DNA from: Paraniabella defluvii
GTDB lineage: Bacteria; Bacteroidota; Bacteroidia; Chitinophagales; Chitinophagaceae
Direction of reading: 5' to 3'
DNA: 64,000 nt
NCBI GenBank assembly: GCA_019316985.1
Contig: CP079215.1
Location: 2,790,001 to 2,854,000, forward strand
A model generated the notes under the pieces. That model was not told the origin of the DNA. It ran no database searches and worked only from the letters and a program-made list of their open reading frames with translations. Positions 32,724 through 44,055 of this stretch are shown piece by piece. How positions within the stretch are numbered: the first letter of the stretch is position 1; every line of letters starts with the position of its first letter. A program made the position numbers and the translations under genes.

Positions 32724-32753
32724 ACCCGTCCGAACGGCATTCAGCCGGGCGGA
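32724..32753. repeat. Dispersed 30-bp palindrome-like repeat, copy A (before purB)
   Basis: Contains CCCGTCCGAACGG, then ATTCAGCCGGGCGG. A second copy lies at 44237-44267 before araA and shares CCCGTCCGAACGG, TTCA and CCGG. The ends can pair (CCCG with CGGG). Confidence 0.6.
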
Positions 32754-32776
32754 CTTTAAAATTTAAACAAGGAGGA

Positions 32777-34114
32777 ATGTCTTTAACCGCTATTTCGCCC
32801 ATCGATGGCCGCTACAGTAAACAGGTACAAAGCCTGCAGGAGTATTTCAGTGAATATGCGCTGATTAAATATCGTGTTATTATTGAAATTGAATACCTGT
32901 TGCTGCTGGCCGATAAAAAGTTCCTGAAACTGTCTGCAGGAGCTAAAAAGCATTTACGGGAACTGAAAGAAAATTTTAGTGTAGCAAATGCTGAAGCCAT
33001 CAAGGAAATAGAAAAAACCACCAATCACGATGTAAAGGCAGTAGAATATTTCCTAAAAGGAGAGCTGGATAAGACAGATGCCCAGGAAGCCAAAGAATGG
33101 ATCCATTTTGGCTTAACTTCCCAGGATGTAAATAACACGGCAATACCTTTATTATGGAAGCACAGCCTGGAATTTGAGCTGCTTCCGGCATATTTAAACC
33201 TTCAGAACCACCTACACCAGCTCGCACAGGATTTTAAAGACATCCCGATGTTAGCTAAAACACATGGTCAGCCTGCATCTCCAACAAGATTGGGTAAGGA
33301 GATTATGGTTTTTGTGGAGCGTTTAGAAAACCAGATCCGTCTGTTTTCTTATATTCCGGTTGCTGCCAAATTTGGCGGCGCCACTGGTAATTTTAACGCG
33401 CATTATGTTGCCTATCCTAAAACGGACTGGATCAAATTTGGTAATCATTTTGTTGAGGAAGTGTTGGGCCTTCAGAGGATGCAGTTTACCACGCAGATTG
33501 AGCATTATGATAACCTGGCAGCTCATTTCGACTGCATAAAACGTATTAATACCATTTTGCTGGATTTATGCCGTGATATATGGACTTATATCAGTATGGA
33601 ATACTTCAAACAAAAGACTAAAGCCGGTGAGGTGGGCTCTTCCGCTATGCCCCATAAGGTTAATCCTATCGATTTTGAAAATGCGGAAGGCAATATAGGA
33701 GTTGCTAATGCAATGCTGGAGCATCTTTCAGCGAAATTACCGGTGAGCCGCCTGCAAAGAGACCTTACGGACAGCACGGTTCTGCGTAATATTGGAGTAC
33801 CGGTGGCCCATACACTTATCGCAATCAAAAGCATTGAAAAAGGGCTGGGCAAGCTGGTCTTAAATGAACAGGCATTAAAGGCCGACCTGGACAATAACTG
33901 GGCAGTGGTAGCGGAAGCCATTCAAACAATACTGCGCCGGGAGAAATATCCCAACCCTTATGAAGCGTTAAAAGAATTGACAAGGGGAAAGGACGGTATT
34001 ACCAAACAGTCCTTACATAAATTTATCAGCTCACTAAAAGTTTCTGCCGAAATTAAAGCAGAGTTGAAAAAGATAACACCGCATAACTACACCGGTGTAG
34101 TTGCAAAATATTAA
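32777..34114 (+). CDS. purB: Adenylosuccinate lyase
   Basis: Intact 445-residue member of the fumarase/aspartase superfamily. It cleaves SAICAR to AICAR and adenylosuccinate to AMP in purine synthesis. Sequence begins MSLTAISPIDGRYS. Catalytic and signature regions: HFGLTSQDVNNTA, KTHGQPASPTRLGKE (catalytic His) and the superfamily loop GSSAMPHKVNPIDFENAEGN at about residues 285-305. A full GGAGG sits at 32771-32775, only one base from the ATG, which is unusual spacing in a phylum where such sites are rare. A hairpin at 34117-34139 ends transcription. Confidence 0.97.
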   Translation: MSLTAISPIDGRYSKQVQSLQEYFSEYALIKYRVIIEIEYLLLLADKKFLKLSAGAKKHLRELKENFSVANAEAIKEIEKTTNHDVKAVEYFLKGELDKTDAQEAKEWIHFGLTSQDVNNTAIPLLWKHSLEFELLPAYLNLQNHLHQLAQDFKDIPMLAKTHGQPASPTRLGKEIMVFVERLENQIRLFSYIPVAAKFGGATGNFNAHYVAYPKTDWIKFGNHFVEEVLGLQRMQFTTQIEHYDNLAAHFDCIKRINTILLDLCRDIWTYISMEYFKQKTKAGEVGSSAMPHKVNPIDFENAEGNIGVANAMLEHLSAKLPVSRLQRDLTDSTVLRNIGVPVAHTLIAIKSIEKGLGKLVLNEQALKADLDNNWAVVAEAIQTILRREKYPNPYEALKELTRGKDGITKQSLHKFISSLKVSAEIKAELKKITPHNYTGVVAKY

Positions 34115-34116
34115 AC

Positions 34117-34139
34117 AAAAGGCTCGCATGTGAGCCTTT
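34117..34139. terminator. Terminator after purB, bidirectional
   Basis: AAAGGCTC and GAGCCTTT flank a 6-nt loop, with A and T runs on both sides. It serves purB and probably the convergent lipoprotein gene. Confidence 0.85.
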
Positions 34140-34667
34140 ATTCTTTATAGAAATGGCCGACTTTTTGGGAACCCGGATCGCCTGCCCATGATAGTTGGCC
34201 CCGGTTATGGCGTCTCGGTAGTAATCTGAATAGTGTAACCCACCATTTTTATAAATCAGGTTATCCCAGGTAATAAATGATGTATAAGATAATGCCGGAT
34301 CATTTTGGTATTCCATTACCAATTTAACTCTCTCATTTGTTTTTAAAAGATTCCAGTTCAGAATCTGATGCCTTGAACCGACGCCATCATACATGTAACC
34401 GGTTTTATCTTTGTTAAAAACATAATAATCTCCGGCAACATTCCAGTTATTCGAGTTACCACCTCTTTCGTAACGTAAAGGAGTGTTACCCATAACACCA
34501 ATAGCTTCAGCAATTTCCCAGGAGACAGAAGATAATAAGGAATCGTTGACCAGCGTATCGGTTTTTACAATAATGGTTTTCTCCTTAGTACAGGACGCAG
34601 TTGTAAAAAATACTAAAACAGTAGCCGCGAAAAATGCAATAATGCAAGTTAGATTTTTAGTTTTCAT
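34138..34667 (-). CDS. Hypothetical lipoprotein (lipocalin-like size; probable C-terminal frameshift)
   Basis: MKTKNLTCIIAFFAATVLVF followed by FTTASCTKEK is a lipoprotein signal; a longer reading from 34715 adds a non-signal extension and is rejected. The mature part, about 150 residues, reads SSVSWEIAEAIGVMGNTPLR ... YVFNKDKTGYMYDGVGSRHQ ... WNLLKTNERVKLVM, a lipocalin-like/DUF pattern of secreted Bacteroidota proteins. The uninterrupted frame runs 62 bases into the 3' end of purB. A 1-base indel near 34165 would instead give KVGHFYKE and a stop at 34138, next to the shared terminator, which I prefer. Function unknown. Confidence 0.6.
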
Positions 34668-34734
34668 AGATTTTTTTGCAAATTTAGGGTTTGTAATGAA
34701 AAAGCAGGCACTCAATGTTATTGATCATTTTTGC

Positions 34735-35020
34735 TGGAATTGAAAACTCTTTTTTGTCTGGCTATCCTGCTTTTCTTTATTGCCGGTGGAAATTGTTGCA
34801 ATTTTAATCTTTTCTGTAGCAATTACCGGTATGTCCCGCGTGGGAAACGATTTTTAAATTTTCCTGTTGCTGTAGAAACAGATTTCGTAACACTCCTTCC
34901 CAAGCTATGACAATCACTTTGAACAACGATAATATCTTTGGCGGCTTGTGCTTGTGTAACTTGTGCAAATCCAAAACATAAAAGAATAGCTGCCACGTTT
35001 TTTTATAATTTTCCAATTGG
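34735..35020 (-). CDS. Small secreted protein, unknown (frameshifted, low support)
   Basis: Across two frames the minus strand gives KNVAAILLCFGFAQVTQAQA, a convincing signal peptide ending at AQA, then KDIIVVQSDCHSLGRSVTKS and, after an indel near 34840, IPVIATEKIKIATISTGNKE and a stop at 34735. The mature protein would have about 70 residues. The start is blurred by an A-run near 35008, so the first codon is uncertain. No family was recognised. The 5' neighbour reading MIHNEVANYVNNKRLQ may be leader sequence. Confidence 0.4.
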
Positions 35021-35153
35021 TTTGGAAAGTTCTAGTAATTATATAGCAAAGGGCTTCAGTACAACCACTGTTTAGTTGAACATTGATAGATTTTCCGAAG
35101 ATATTTTGTAGCCGCTTATTGTTGACGTAATTAGCAACCTCATTATGTATCAT

Positions 35154-35422
35154 TTTTGTAAAGTTTATTACAGTTTCACTATAAAAGTTACAAAACCCAC
35201 CTTTTTTTTAGGCTGCATAGCCTCCCTAATTTTATAGCAAGGCCTGGGAATTGAAATGGTCATAACTGGTCTTTTATATAAGATGCGCAAGCCGAACTAA
35301 TTACATAAAAAAGTATTAAAGGCTATTCCTGTTTTGTACCACTCAAGAACAACAGTATTTGCAAATCTGTTAAATCTTAACATAGATGAATAAAGACCTT
35401 CTTAAATTCCGGATATACTACA
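35154..35422. other. Intergenic region, nothing recognised
   Basis: About 270 bp downstream of prfC, A/T-rich, with no coding pattern, RNA gene or clear hairpin visible. Confidence 0.5.
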
Positions 35423-37014
35423 TTACTCCACTTTATGTATCTCACTGGTAAAATGGAATTTTATGTCCGGGTTATTGCTGATCTCCGTATTTAAAAACCA
35501 TTCGCTTTGGGCCAGGTAAACGTCATGTCCATCCTTGTCTAATGCGGTGTTGGCCTGTTTAAAGCGAACAAAATCGTGTAGCTTTTTGTCGTCATCTGAT
35601 GTAAGCCATGTGGCTTTATAAAATGGTAACGCCCTGAATTCTACGCTGGCCCCGTACTCATGTAGTAAACGATATTGAATTACCTCAAACTGAAGCTCTC
35701 CCACACAACCAATGATTTTCTTTGTACCCCCAAATTGCGTAAATAACTGCGCAACGCCTTCGTCTGTCAGTTGTAATAAACCCTTTTCCAGTTGCTTGGT
35801 TTTCATCGGGTCTTTATTCACCACCTCTTTAAATATCTCGGGAGAGAAGGATGGAATACCTGTAAAATAAAAATCTTCTCCTTCTGTTAGGGTATCGCCG
35901 ATCTTAAAGTTGCCGGTATCAAATAAGCCCACTACGTCTCCTGCATAGGCATCTTCTATAACGCTTTTATCCCTGGCCATAAAAGAGTAGGGATTGCTGA
36001 AGCGTACATCTTTATCAAGTCGTACATGGTGAAAATATTTATTGCGTTCAAACCTGCCGCTGCATACTCTAAAAAATGCGATACGGTCGCGATGTTTGGG
36101 ATCGAGGTTGGCATGTATCTTAAAAACAAATCCACTCAGCTTAGGCTCTTCCACTTCTACTTTACGTGCTGTTGTTTCTCTACTTTGTGGTGTAGGCGCA
36201 ATGCGGATAAAAGTATCCAGCATCTCCTTTACGCCAAAATTGTTGATCGCACTTCCGAAAAATACAGGCGATACTTTTGCTGCCAGGTAATCGGCCACGT
36301 TCAGCTCACCGTTCACACCGTCTACCAATTCTACATCTTCCCGTAAAGTAGCTGCGTCGGTTGGGCCCAGCATATCATCTAAAGCAGCATCAGCAATATC
36401 GTTAATTGCAATGGTGTCTTCTTCCTCGGCTTTGGTATTGGCAGTAAAAAGACGCAGGCTTTTATCATGCAGGTTATACACACCTTTAAAATCCTTACCG
36501 CTGTTAATGGGCCAGGTCATAGGGTGAAGCTGAATATTTAGTTCTTTTTCGATTTCTTCTAAAAGATCAAAACGGTTTTTACCGTCGCGATCCATTTTGT
36601 TAATAAAAACAATTACAGGAGTATCGCGCATGCGGCATACTTCCATGAGACGACGGGTTTGATCTTCCACACCATTTACACTATCTACTACGAGGATTAC
36701 GCTATCTACCGCAGTAAGCGTTCGATAAGTATCTTCTGCAAAGTCTTTGTGGCCAGGTGTATCTAACAAATTGATCAGTATGCCGTTATATTCGAAGCTC
36801 ATCACGGAAGTAGCAACCGAAATACCTCTTTGCCGTTCTATCTCCATGAAATCTGAAGTAGCAGATTTTTTTATTTTATTGCTTTTTACGGCACCCGCTA
36901 CCTGTATGGCGCCCCGAAAAGCAGGAATTTTTCGGTTAGCGTTGTTTTACCGGCATCGGGGTGACTGATAATGGCAAAGGTGCGCCTCCTCATGATCTCG
37001 TCGTGAAACTTCAT
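35423..37014 (-). CDS. prfC: Peptide chain release factor 3 (frameshifted)
   Basis: Translational GTPase that removes RF1/RF2 from the ribosome. [20 protein letters not shown] includes the start of the G1 loop ([12 protein letters not shown]). Then [35 protein letters not shown] (G3) and [20 protein letters not shown] (G4). C-terminal domains include [20 protein letters not shown] and [20 protein letters not shown]. One indel near 36895 separates the first 36 residues. About 530 residues, normal for RF3. It appears monocistronic. Confidence 0.95.
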
Positions 37015-37082
37015 ATTGTATTCTCTTAAAAGGCCGCAAAGATATTTGTATTTGGTGAGAAGTCCATGATCGCAGACTTTCC

Positions 37083-39721
37083 TTATCCTTCCATCTTCTT
37101 CAGGCATTTCATAATATCCGCGCCACGACCCAGCACAGGCTTGAAAATATCTCCTGTTGCAGCAACGCGTTTGGGAACGGTGTAAATATCAAATTGAGAA
37201 GGATGCAGCCCTTTTTCACTTCTCTCCAGTCTAAAGGGGTGGAAACGGTGGCCCCTTTTTCGGCCGTACACTATAGGCACTGGCAATGGTTTGCCCACGC
37301 CTGTTTTGCAGGTAGTCCACGTATATTTTGCCGGTACCTCTTTTTTCAGGTTCCGTTCGAGTGTGGTAAAATCGGGTAAAAGCTCCGTTACCTTCATCGC
37401 GGTAAGGTGGGCAAAGTTCTTTACAAGCTCATAGTCGTACTTGTTTCCCATAGGGACAAATACATGCAAACCGGAAGATCCCGATGTTTTGCAGTAAGAT
37501 CTGACTCCACATTCGTCCAGTACCTGTTTGGTGGCAAGCGCTACTTCAATCACCTGCTCAAAGGTGTTTTTATCGCCGGGATCTATATCAATAATAAGAT
37601 AAGTAGGATACTCCTGCTTTTTAACAGTACTGTTCCAGGGGTTCATTTCAATACATCCCAGGTTGGCGAGATAGAGCAGTGTGGCTTTGTCATTACATAC
37701 GATATAGTCGATATTCTTATTGTTACTTTCAGAATACACTTCAACTGACGTAACCCAGTTCGGAGCACTGTCGCCGGCATCTTTATGATAGAAGTTGGGC
37801 CCTTTAATACCGTTGGGGAAACGGTTAAGACTTTCCGGCCTGTCTTTCAAATAAGGCAAAATGAATTTCGACATCTGATCATAATAAGTGATCAGATCAC
37901 CCTTGGTATATCCTTCATCGGGCCAGTAAATTTTATTTTGATTCGTGAGTTTTACTTCCTGTTTCCCCACTTTGATAGTCGCTTCGTCTTTTTTGCTCTC
38001 TTTTTTTTGAGCAGGGCTTTAGCCCCTTTCAGTATTTCTTTTTTACACCTGTAGATTTTTGCTTTGCCATGATTATTTCGTTTGTAGGGATGACCACCTC
38101 CTCCGGAGCTTTGTCTATTCTCAATCCCATAAAAACAGGATGCCTGAAAATATGCTCTTCGGTGAGCTCGGAGTATTTTATGTTGGCAACAAGTTTAGGT
38201 TGTACCCAGGTAGCTGGCATATTTGTTTTGGGCGTTACTGCAAACGGGGATGTTTTCCTGATCAGCGGCTTTAATTTTTGATACATGTCATCCAACGAGG
38301 TGGCGTTGAAGCCGGTGCCGGTATGCCCGGCATAAATCAACTTGTCGTCTTTATAGCGTCCTAAGATCAGCGCACCAAATTTTTTCTCGATCCTCTTGGT
38401 TCCGTGAAGCCTGCAATAATTACCTCTTCAGTATTGTGGTGTTTGATCTTTAACCATTCGGCTGTGCGACGCCCGGAATTGTATATCGAATCTGCCCGTT
38501 TGGCAATAATACCTTCCAGATTATTTTCTTTTGCAGCGTCAAAAAAATCAATGCCATTTTTTTCTACATGGTCGCAATATTTTATAAAATCATTCTCTAT
38601 CAGAGCCTCCTTCAATAATTCTTTTCTTTGAATATTAGGCAGGGTGGTTGTGTCATGGCCGTTCAGATATAGCAAGTCGAAAACATGATATACCAGTGGC
38701 ACATCAGGATGTTCGCCAAAATGCTGGAGGGTTTGAAAATCGGGAATATCATTTTCGTTATAAGCCACAATCTCCCCGTCAAGTATCATTTCGTGTTGTT
38801 GTGCCTTTAACGCCTCGGTAATCGGGGCAAACTTTTTAATAAATGAAATCCCGTTACGTGAATAAAGCTTTAATTCATCGCCAATTTCGGCTATCGCACG
38901 GTAACCGTCCCATTTAATTTCGAAGATCCACTCTTCATCATTAAAGGCCGATTGCCCAGGCTGGCCAGCATGGGGCGTACAAATTCTTTGATTTTTTTTT
39001 CGCCGGAAAGATAAGCGCCATAATGATTCAGGCTACTTTTTGTTGAACCGACTTTCCGGCTCAGCTCGTGGGACCGGGCTTTTTTTTACAGCCTGCTTTT
39101 TAGGGCTCGCTTTCCGGGAGGCTTTCGCATTCACCGCTTTCGTTACTTTGGATGTTTTATTGGTAAACTTCTCGGCGTCATATTTTGTGCTTATTGCATA
39201 TTCGTCTTTATGCTTAATCAGCAGCCAGGCATTACCGGTGTCTTCGGTTTTCATTTTTACCAATGCAAACTCCCCTTTTAATTTTTTGCCGTGTAGTATA
39301 AATTTAAGAGAGCCCTGTTTCAGTTCTTTCAGCAGCACGGCTTCATCCCTGTTTGCCGGTGAAGTAGTTTTTTTGAATTCTCTTTCTGCAGGGCTTCATA
39401 AGTTCCTTCGTCCCATATTTCAACTTCGCCTGCTCCGTAATTCCCTTCCGGTATAGTGCCTTCAAATGTGCGATAGTCGTAGGGATGATTCTTCTACCAT
39501 CATTGCCAGCCGTTTGTCAGCCGGGTTTAGCGAAGGTCCTTTAGGTACAGCCCAGCTTTTTAATACGCCATCCATCTCCAGCCTGAAGTCGTAATGAAGC
39601 CTGGAAGCGGCATGGCGCTGTATTACAAATTTGAGCTGCTTACCGCTTTTTGCCCTTTTACCTTTAGGCTCGGCTGTAGCGCGGAAATTCCTTTTTTATT
39701 ATAATCACTGAGTGTTGCCAT
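37083..39721 (-). CDS. ligD: ATP-dependent DNA ligase LigD: phosphoesterase-ligase-polymerase (frameshifted)
   Basis: Multifunctional NHEJ enzyme of about 880 residues. Domain order from the N-terminus: 3'-phosphoesterase (visible in pieces: [46 protein letters not shown]); a Lys/Ala-rich linker ([15 protein letters not shown]); ATP-dependent ligase with nucleotidyl Lys in EIKWDGYR and [17 protein letters not shown]; primase-polymerase with [33 protein letters not shown] and [16 protein letters not shown]. Frame changes lie near 39480-39620, 39370, 39000, 38350 and 38000. The start at 39721 gives [11 protein letters not shown] and lies 3 bp after the ku stop. Confidence 0.93.
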
Positions 39722-39724
39722 GGT

Positions 39725-40492
39725 TTAGGAAGCTTTCTTTTTCGCCGAGAGGCTGGCTTTCAGCTGTTCCATCAGGTCCTTTGTTTTAACGTGGGCTACG
39801 CGCAGCTTGGGTGCGGCTACTTTTTGCCTTTGGCCTTGGCCTCAATTACCTTCATCAGCTTTTCCGAATAAGTATTTTTATAAGCTGAAATATCAAATTT
39901 TTCGGAAAGCTGTTCTATCAATGTAACCGCCATTTTTAGCTCGGCCGGTTTAACGGCACGCTTAGGTACAGAGAGGTCGCTTGTTTTGCGGATTTCTTCG
40001 TCGTAGCGTATTCTTTGAAATAAAATGACGTTATCATAAGGTCTCAAAATGCCCAGCACTTCTTTATTCCTCATTACAAATGTGCCCACACCGGCCATTT
40101 TGGTTTTTTTAATGCTTCTACGAGAAGTGTATAAGGCGCTTCGCCATTTTTTTGTGGCTCCAGGAAATAAGGCGTTTCAAAATAAATACTGTCTATTTCG
40201 TCTTCCTGTACAAAATGATCGATGGAAAGGATCTTGGTTTTTTCGGGCATTGCCTTCTCAAAATCCTTTTCATCCAATACAATATACTTTCCGTCGTAAT
40301 CGTAGCCTTTTACAATATTTTCCCAACTTACTTCCCTGCCTGTTTTTTCATTTACTCTTTTGTATTTGATATGGCTATGGTCTTTTTATCCAGCATATCC
40401 AGGTCAAGACTGCTCTCCTCCGTAGCAGAGTAGAGCTTTACCGGGATGTTTACGAGTCCAAAGCCAATAGCGCCTGTCCATATAGCTTTCAT
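39725..40492 (-). CDS. ku: Ku protein, DNA end-binding (frameshifted)
   Basis: Bacterial Ku homodimer binds double-strand ends and recruits LigD. The start at 40492 gives [20 protein letters not shown], the family N-terminus. [59 protein letters not shown] and [20 protein letters not shown] follow. The C-terminus, after an indel in an A-run near 39820, is the basic tail [20 protein letters not shown]. About 255 residues. With ligD immediately downstream this is a complete minimal NHEJ operon. It is divergent from the arabinose locus. Confidence 0.94.
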
Positions 40493-40581
40493 AAGTACAA
40501 CATTTTAGATGGATAGTAGAACAAAATTGATACCAAAGGAGAAGTCGCCTTTTACCTGGCTCTTTGAAGTATCTTAACAAG

Positions 40582-40608
40582 TTGGTGAAGGTTCTGTATG
40601 TACCTTAG
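40582..40608 (+). promoter_or_regulatory. Candidate promoter of the arabinose locus
   Basis: TTGG (40582) and TACCTTAG (40601), spaced 15 bp, resemble the Bacteroidota -33 TTTG / -7 TAnnTTTG pair. It lies 51 bp before the GH43 start in the ku/GH43 divergent region. Weak match. Confidence 0.3.
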
Positions 40609-40658
40609 GGCAATTAATGAAATTTAACCCGTTTATATATCATATAAGTTTAATTGTA

Positions 40659-41628
40659 ATGAAACGCAGCTTGCTTTTTTTTATCGCTTTGTTTTTAACA
40701 CTTGGTATCCATGCACAGAAAACGTCCTCCGGGAACCCTGTTTTTCCCGGCTGGTACGCTGACCCGGAAGTGGCGGTTTTTCAAAAAAATACTGGATATT
40801 TCCCACTTATTCAGCGCCTTACAACAAACAGGTGTTTATGGATGTATTTTCATCCAAAGACCTGGTTAACTGGCAAAAACACGAGCGCATTGTGGATACC
40901 TCTGCCATTAAATGGGCCTGGCGGGCTATGTGGGCGCCGGCTATCGTAGAAAAGGATAAAAAATATTACCTGTTTTTCGCAGCAAACGACATTCAAAGCG
41001 ATAGTGAAAAAGGAGGTATAGGAATAGCTGTAGCCGATCAACCCCAGGGCCCCTACAAAGACTACCTGGGTAAACCGCTAATCGATAAGTTTCATAATGG
41101 CGCCCAACCTATAGATCAGTTTGTATTTAAAGATAAAGATGGCCAGTATTATATGTTTTACGGTGGATGGCGGCATTGTAATGTGGCCCGGCTGAAAAAA
41201 GATTTTACGGGTTTTGAGCCTTTTGCGGATGGTGCCATATTTAAGGAAGTAACCCCGAAAAATACGTAGAAGGCCCGTTTATGTTTATCAGGAATGGTAA
41301 ATATTATTTCATGTGGTCGGAAGGCGGCTGGACAGGACCAGACTATAGCGTGGCTTACGCCATAGCCGACTCCCCGCTGGGGCCCTTTAAAAGAGTAGGT
41401 AAGATCCTGCAGCAAAACCCCGCTATAGCCACAGGTGCCGGCCACCACTCGGTTTTGCAGATACCCGGTAAAAACGAATACTATATTGTGTATCATCGCA
41501 GGCCGTTAAGCGAAAAAGACGGCAACTCCAGGGTAGTATGCATCGATAAAATGGAATTTGATGCTGAAGGCTTTATAAAACCGGTGGTCATTACCAATGA
41601 AGGGGTGGCGCCAAGACGTATAAAATAA
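40659..41628 (+). CDS. Glycoside hydrolase family 43, secreted arabinosidase/arabinanase type (frameshifted)
   Basis: The ATG at 40659 gives MKRSLLFFIALFLTLGIHAQ, a signal peptide. A five-bladed beta-propeller of about 300 residues follows. The GH43 triad is visible: Asp base in PGWYADPEVAV, Asp pKa modulator in GAQPIDQFVFKDKDG, Glu acid in YVEGPFMF. Other marks: WRAMWAPAIVEKDKKYYLFF, GGWTGPDYSVAYAIADSPLG, TGAGHHSVLQIPGKNEYYIV. Indels lie near 40790 and 41265. GH43 enzymes release L-arabinose or D-xylose from plant polysaccharides. Directly upstream of araB, D, A and a symporter, so arabinose release from arabinan/arabinoxylan is inferred. Confidence 0.92.
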
Positions 41629-41690
41629 TTGTAGCTCTTACAATTATTGGTTTATTTTTCTTTATTTTAGCAGCAAATTATTTAGCTGCC

Positions 41691-43329
41691 ATGTCTCAAG
41701 ATGTTTATGTGATAGGTGTCGATTACGGATCAGATTCTGTAAGGTCGGTTATCTTAAATGCCAGAAATGGAGAAGAAATAGCTTCTTCGGTTTTTGAATA
41801 TCCCCGCTGGAAACAGGGCTTATATTGTAACGCAGGCGCCAACCAATTCCGCCAGCACCCGCTCGATTATGTGGAAGGGCTGGAGTTTACGGTAAAGAAT
41901 TGCCTGGAAAAAGCCGGCGCTGAAGTAGCACAGAAAGTGAAGGGGCTTTCGGTTGATACCACCGGGTCTACCCCGGTTGCAGTGGATGAAACCGGTAGCC
42001 CTCTGGCCTTGAACCCCGGTTTGCCGACAATCCTAATGCTATGTTCGTTTTATGGAAGGATCATACTTCTATAAAAGAAGCAAACGAAATAAATGCGCAT
42101 GCCGCTAAATTTGAGACCAATTACCTCCAATATGTAGGAGGCATTTATTCCAGCGAATGGTTTTGGGCCAAGTTGCTGCATGTTTTCCGCGCAGATGAAG
42201 CGGTGCGCAACGCTACAGCAAGCTGGGTAGAACATTGCGACTGGATTCCTTTTTTGCTTACAGGCGGCACCGATGTAAAGGATATTAAAAGAGGCGTTTG
42301 CTCTGCCGGCCATAAAGGCCTTTGGGCCAAAGAGTTCGATGGGTTTCCTCCCAATGACTTTTTGCAACTTTAGATCCGCTACTTGATGGCTTTACCGCCA
42401 AACTTCCCGCTGAAACTTATGCAGCAGACCAGGCCGCTGGTAATTTGTCTGCACAATGGGCAGATCGCCTGGGGCTGAGCACTGACGTAGTGGTGGGTAT
42501 CGGCGCTTTTGACGCACATATGGGCGCCGTGGGCGGCCAGGTTGAACCCTACTACCTGAGTAAGGTAATGGGTACTTCTACCTGCGACATGCTGGTAGTT
42601 CCTACAGAAGAATTGGGCGATAAGCTGGTGCGCGGAATTTGTGGCCAGGTGCCTGGTTCTGTTATCCCGGCGATGATAGGATTGGAAGCGGGGCAAAGTG
42701 CGTTTGGCGATATCTATGCCTGGTTTAAAAACCTGTTAGCATGGCCTTTACAGTTTGTGGAGGATGCTGATCAAAGAAAATCGATCGAATCCAGAATTAT
42801 AAAAGAATTGTCTGAGGCGGCAGCCAAACTACCGTTGCATGAGGACGATGAATTAGCTGTAGACTGGCTGAATGGCCGTCGCACGCCAGATGCCAGCCAG
42901 CTGCTGAAGGGCGCTATCAAAGGATTAAACCTGGGAAGTGATGCTCCCGCTATTTTTAAAGCCTTGGTAGAAGCCAGCTGTTTTGGCGCCCGTGCTATTG
43001 TAGACCGCTTTATTGAAGAAGGAGTGCCTGTAAAAGGGCTCATCGGGGTAGGAGGGGTTGCTAAAAAATCTCCTTACATTATGCAGGTAATGGCCGATAT
43101 AATGAATATGCCGATTAAAATACATAAATCAGAGCAAACCTGTGCTACAGGAGCAGCTATGTTTGCGGCTACTGCTGCCGGTATCTACGAAAATGTAGAG
43201 CAGGCCATGGATGCCATGGGGCAGGGATTTGATGTGGAGTATCATCCTATACCTGAGCACGTAGCGTACTATGCTAAACGCATGGAGCAGTATAAAGCGT
43301 TTGGAAAGTTTATTGAAGAAACCATTTAA
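41691..43329 (+). CDS. araB: Ribulokinase (frameshifted)
   Basis: FGGY-family kinase, L-ribulose to L-ribulose-5-phosphate. [20 protein letters not shown] (phosphate loop), [61 protein letters not shown] and [11 protein letters not shown] are ribulokinase-specific segments. The FGGY C-terminal signature region reads [20 protein letters not shown]. Indels near 42025 and 42370 split the gene. About 546 residues, close to the AraB norm (about 560). It follows GH43 by 62 bp and precedes araD by 48 bp. Confidence 0.95.
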
Positions 43330-43377
43330 GCTAATTGTTCATTGTAACTGCTATCAACGATCGACCATTGACTCAAT

Positions 43378-44055
43378 ATGAACTATAAATATATAAGGGA
43401 GGCGGCTTATGAGGCCAATATGCAGCTACCTCAGTTAGGGCTGGTATTATTTACTTTTGGAAACGTGAGTGAGGCCGACAGGAGCCAGGGCCTTTTCGCT
43501 ATCAAACCCAGCGGTGTGGCGTATAGCGATCTTTCGCCTGAAAAAATGGTGATTGTAGACTTTGACGGTAATACGGTGGAAGGCAGCTTAAACCCTTCTT
43601 CTGATACCAAAACACACGCGGTTTTGTACAAACACTGGGAAGGTATTAATGGTATTGTACATACGCACTCTACCTACGCAACAGCCTGGGCGCAATCTCA
43701 GCGCGACATTCCTATTTTTGGTACCACCCACGCAGATTACAACACGGTAGATATTCCCTGCGCACCACCCATGAGCGATGAAATGATCAAAGGAAACTAC
43801 GAGTATGAGACCGGCTTCCAGATCATCAACTGTTTTAAAGAAAAAAATCTTGATTATAAGGAAGTAGAAATGGTTTTGGTGGGCAATCATGCGCCTTTTA
43901 CCTGGGGTAAAAATGCCGCAAAAGCGGTACATAACAGCGCGGTTTTAGAGCAGGTAGCCAAAATGGCTTTACTTACTGAACAGATCAATCCGCAGGCGCC
44001 ACGTTTAAAGCAGGCGTTAATTAATAAGCATTACGAGCGCAAGCATGGCGGATAG
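43378..44055 (+). CDS. araD: L-ribulose-5-phosphate 4-epimerase
   Basis: Intact 225-residue class II aldolase/epimerase converting L-ribulose-5-phosphate to D-xylulose-5-phosphate. Zinc ligands are visible in VHTHSTYATAW and in LVGNHAPFTWGK. FAIKPSGVAYSDLSPEKMVI is the phosphate/substrate loop. The C-terminus ends LINKHYERKHGG as in AraD. It sits between araB and araA, completing the pathway order. A related aldolase (fuculose- or rhamnulose-phosphate type) is less likely given neighbours. Confidence 0.95.
   Translation: MNYKYIREAAYEANMQLPQLGLVLFTFGNVSEADRSQGLFAIKPSGVAYSDLSPEKMVIVDFDGNTVEGSLNPSSDTKTHAVLYKHWEGINGIVHTHSTYATAWAQSQRDIPIFGTTHADYNTVDIPCAPPMSDEMIKGNYEYETGFQIINCFKEKNLDYKEVEMVLVGNHAPFTWGKNAAKAVHNSAVLEQVAKMALLTEQINPQAPRLKQALINKHYERKHGG

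Noticed and set aside
34053..34137. C-terminal extension of the hypothetical lipoprotein into purB
   Set aside because: It reads through the shared terminator hairpin and antisense to conserved purB codons; an indel near 34165 gives a stop just before the hairpin.
41691..43329. Frameshifts in araB taken as gene decay or programmed frameshifting
   Set aside because: The same type of indel occurs in most genes of the window, with no slippery-site plus hairpin arrangement; sequencing error is simpler.
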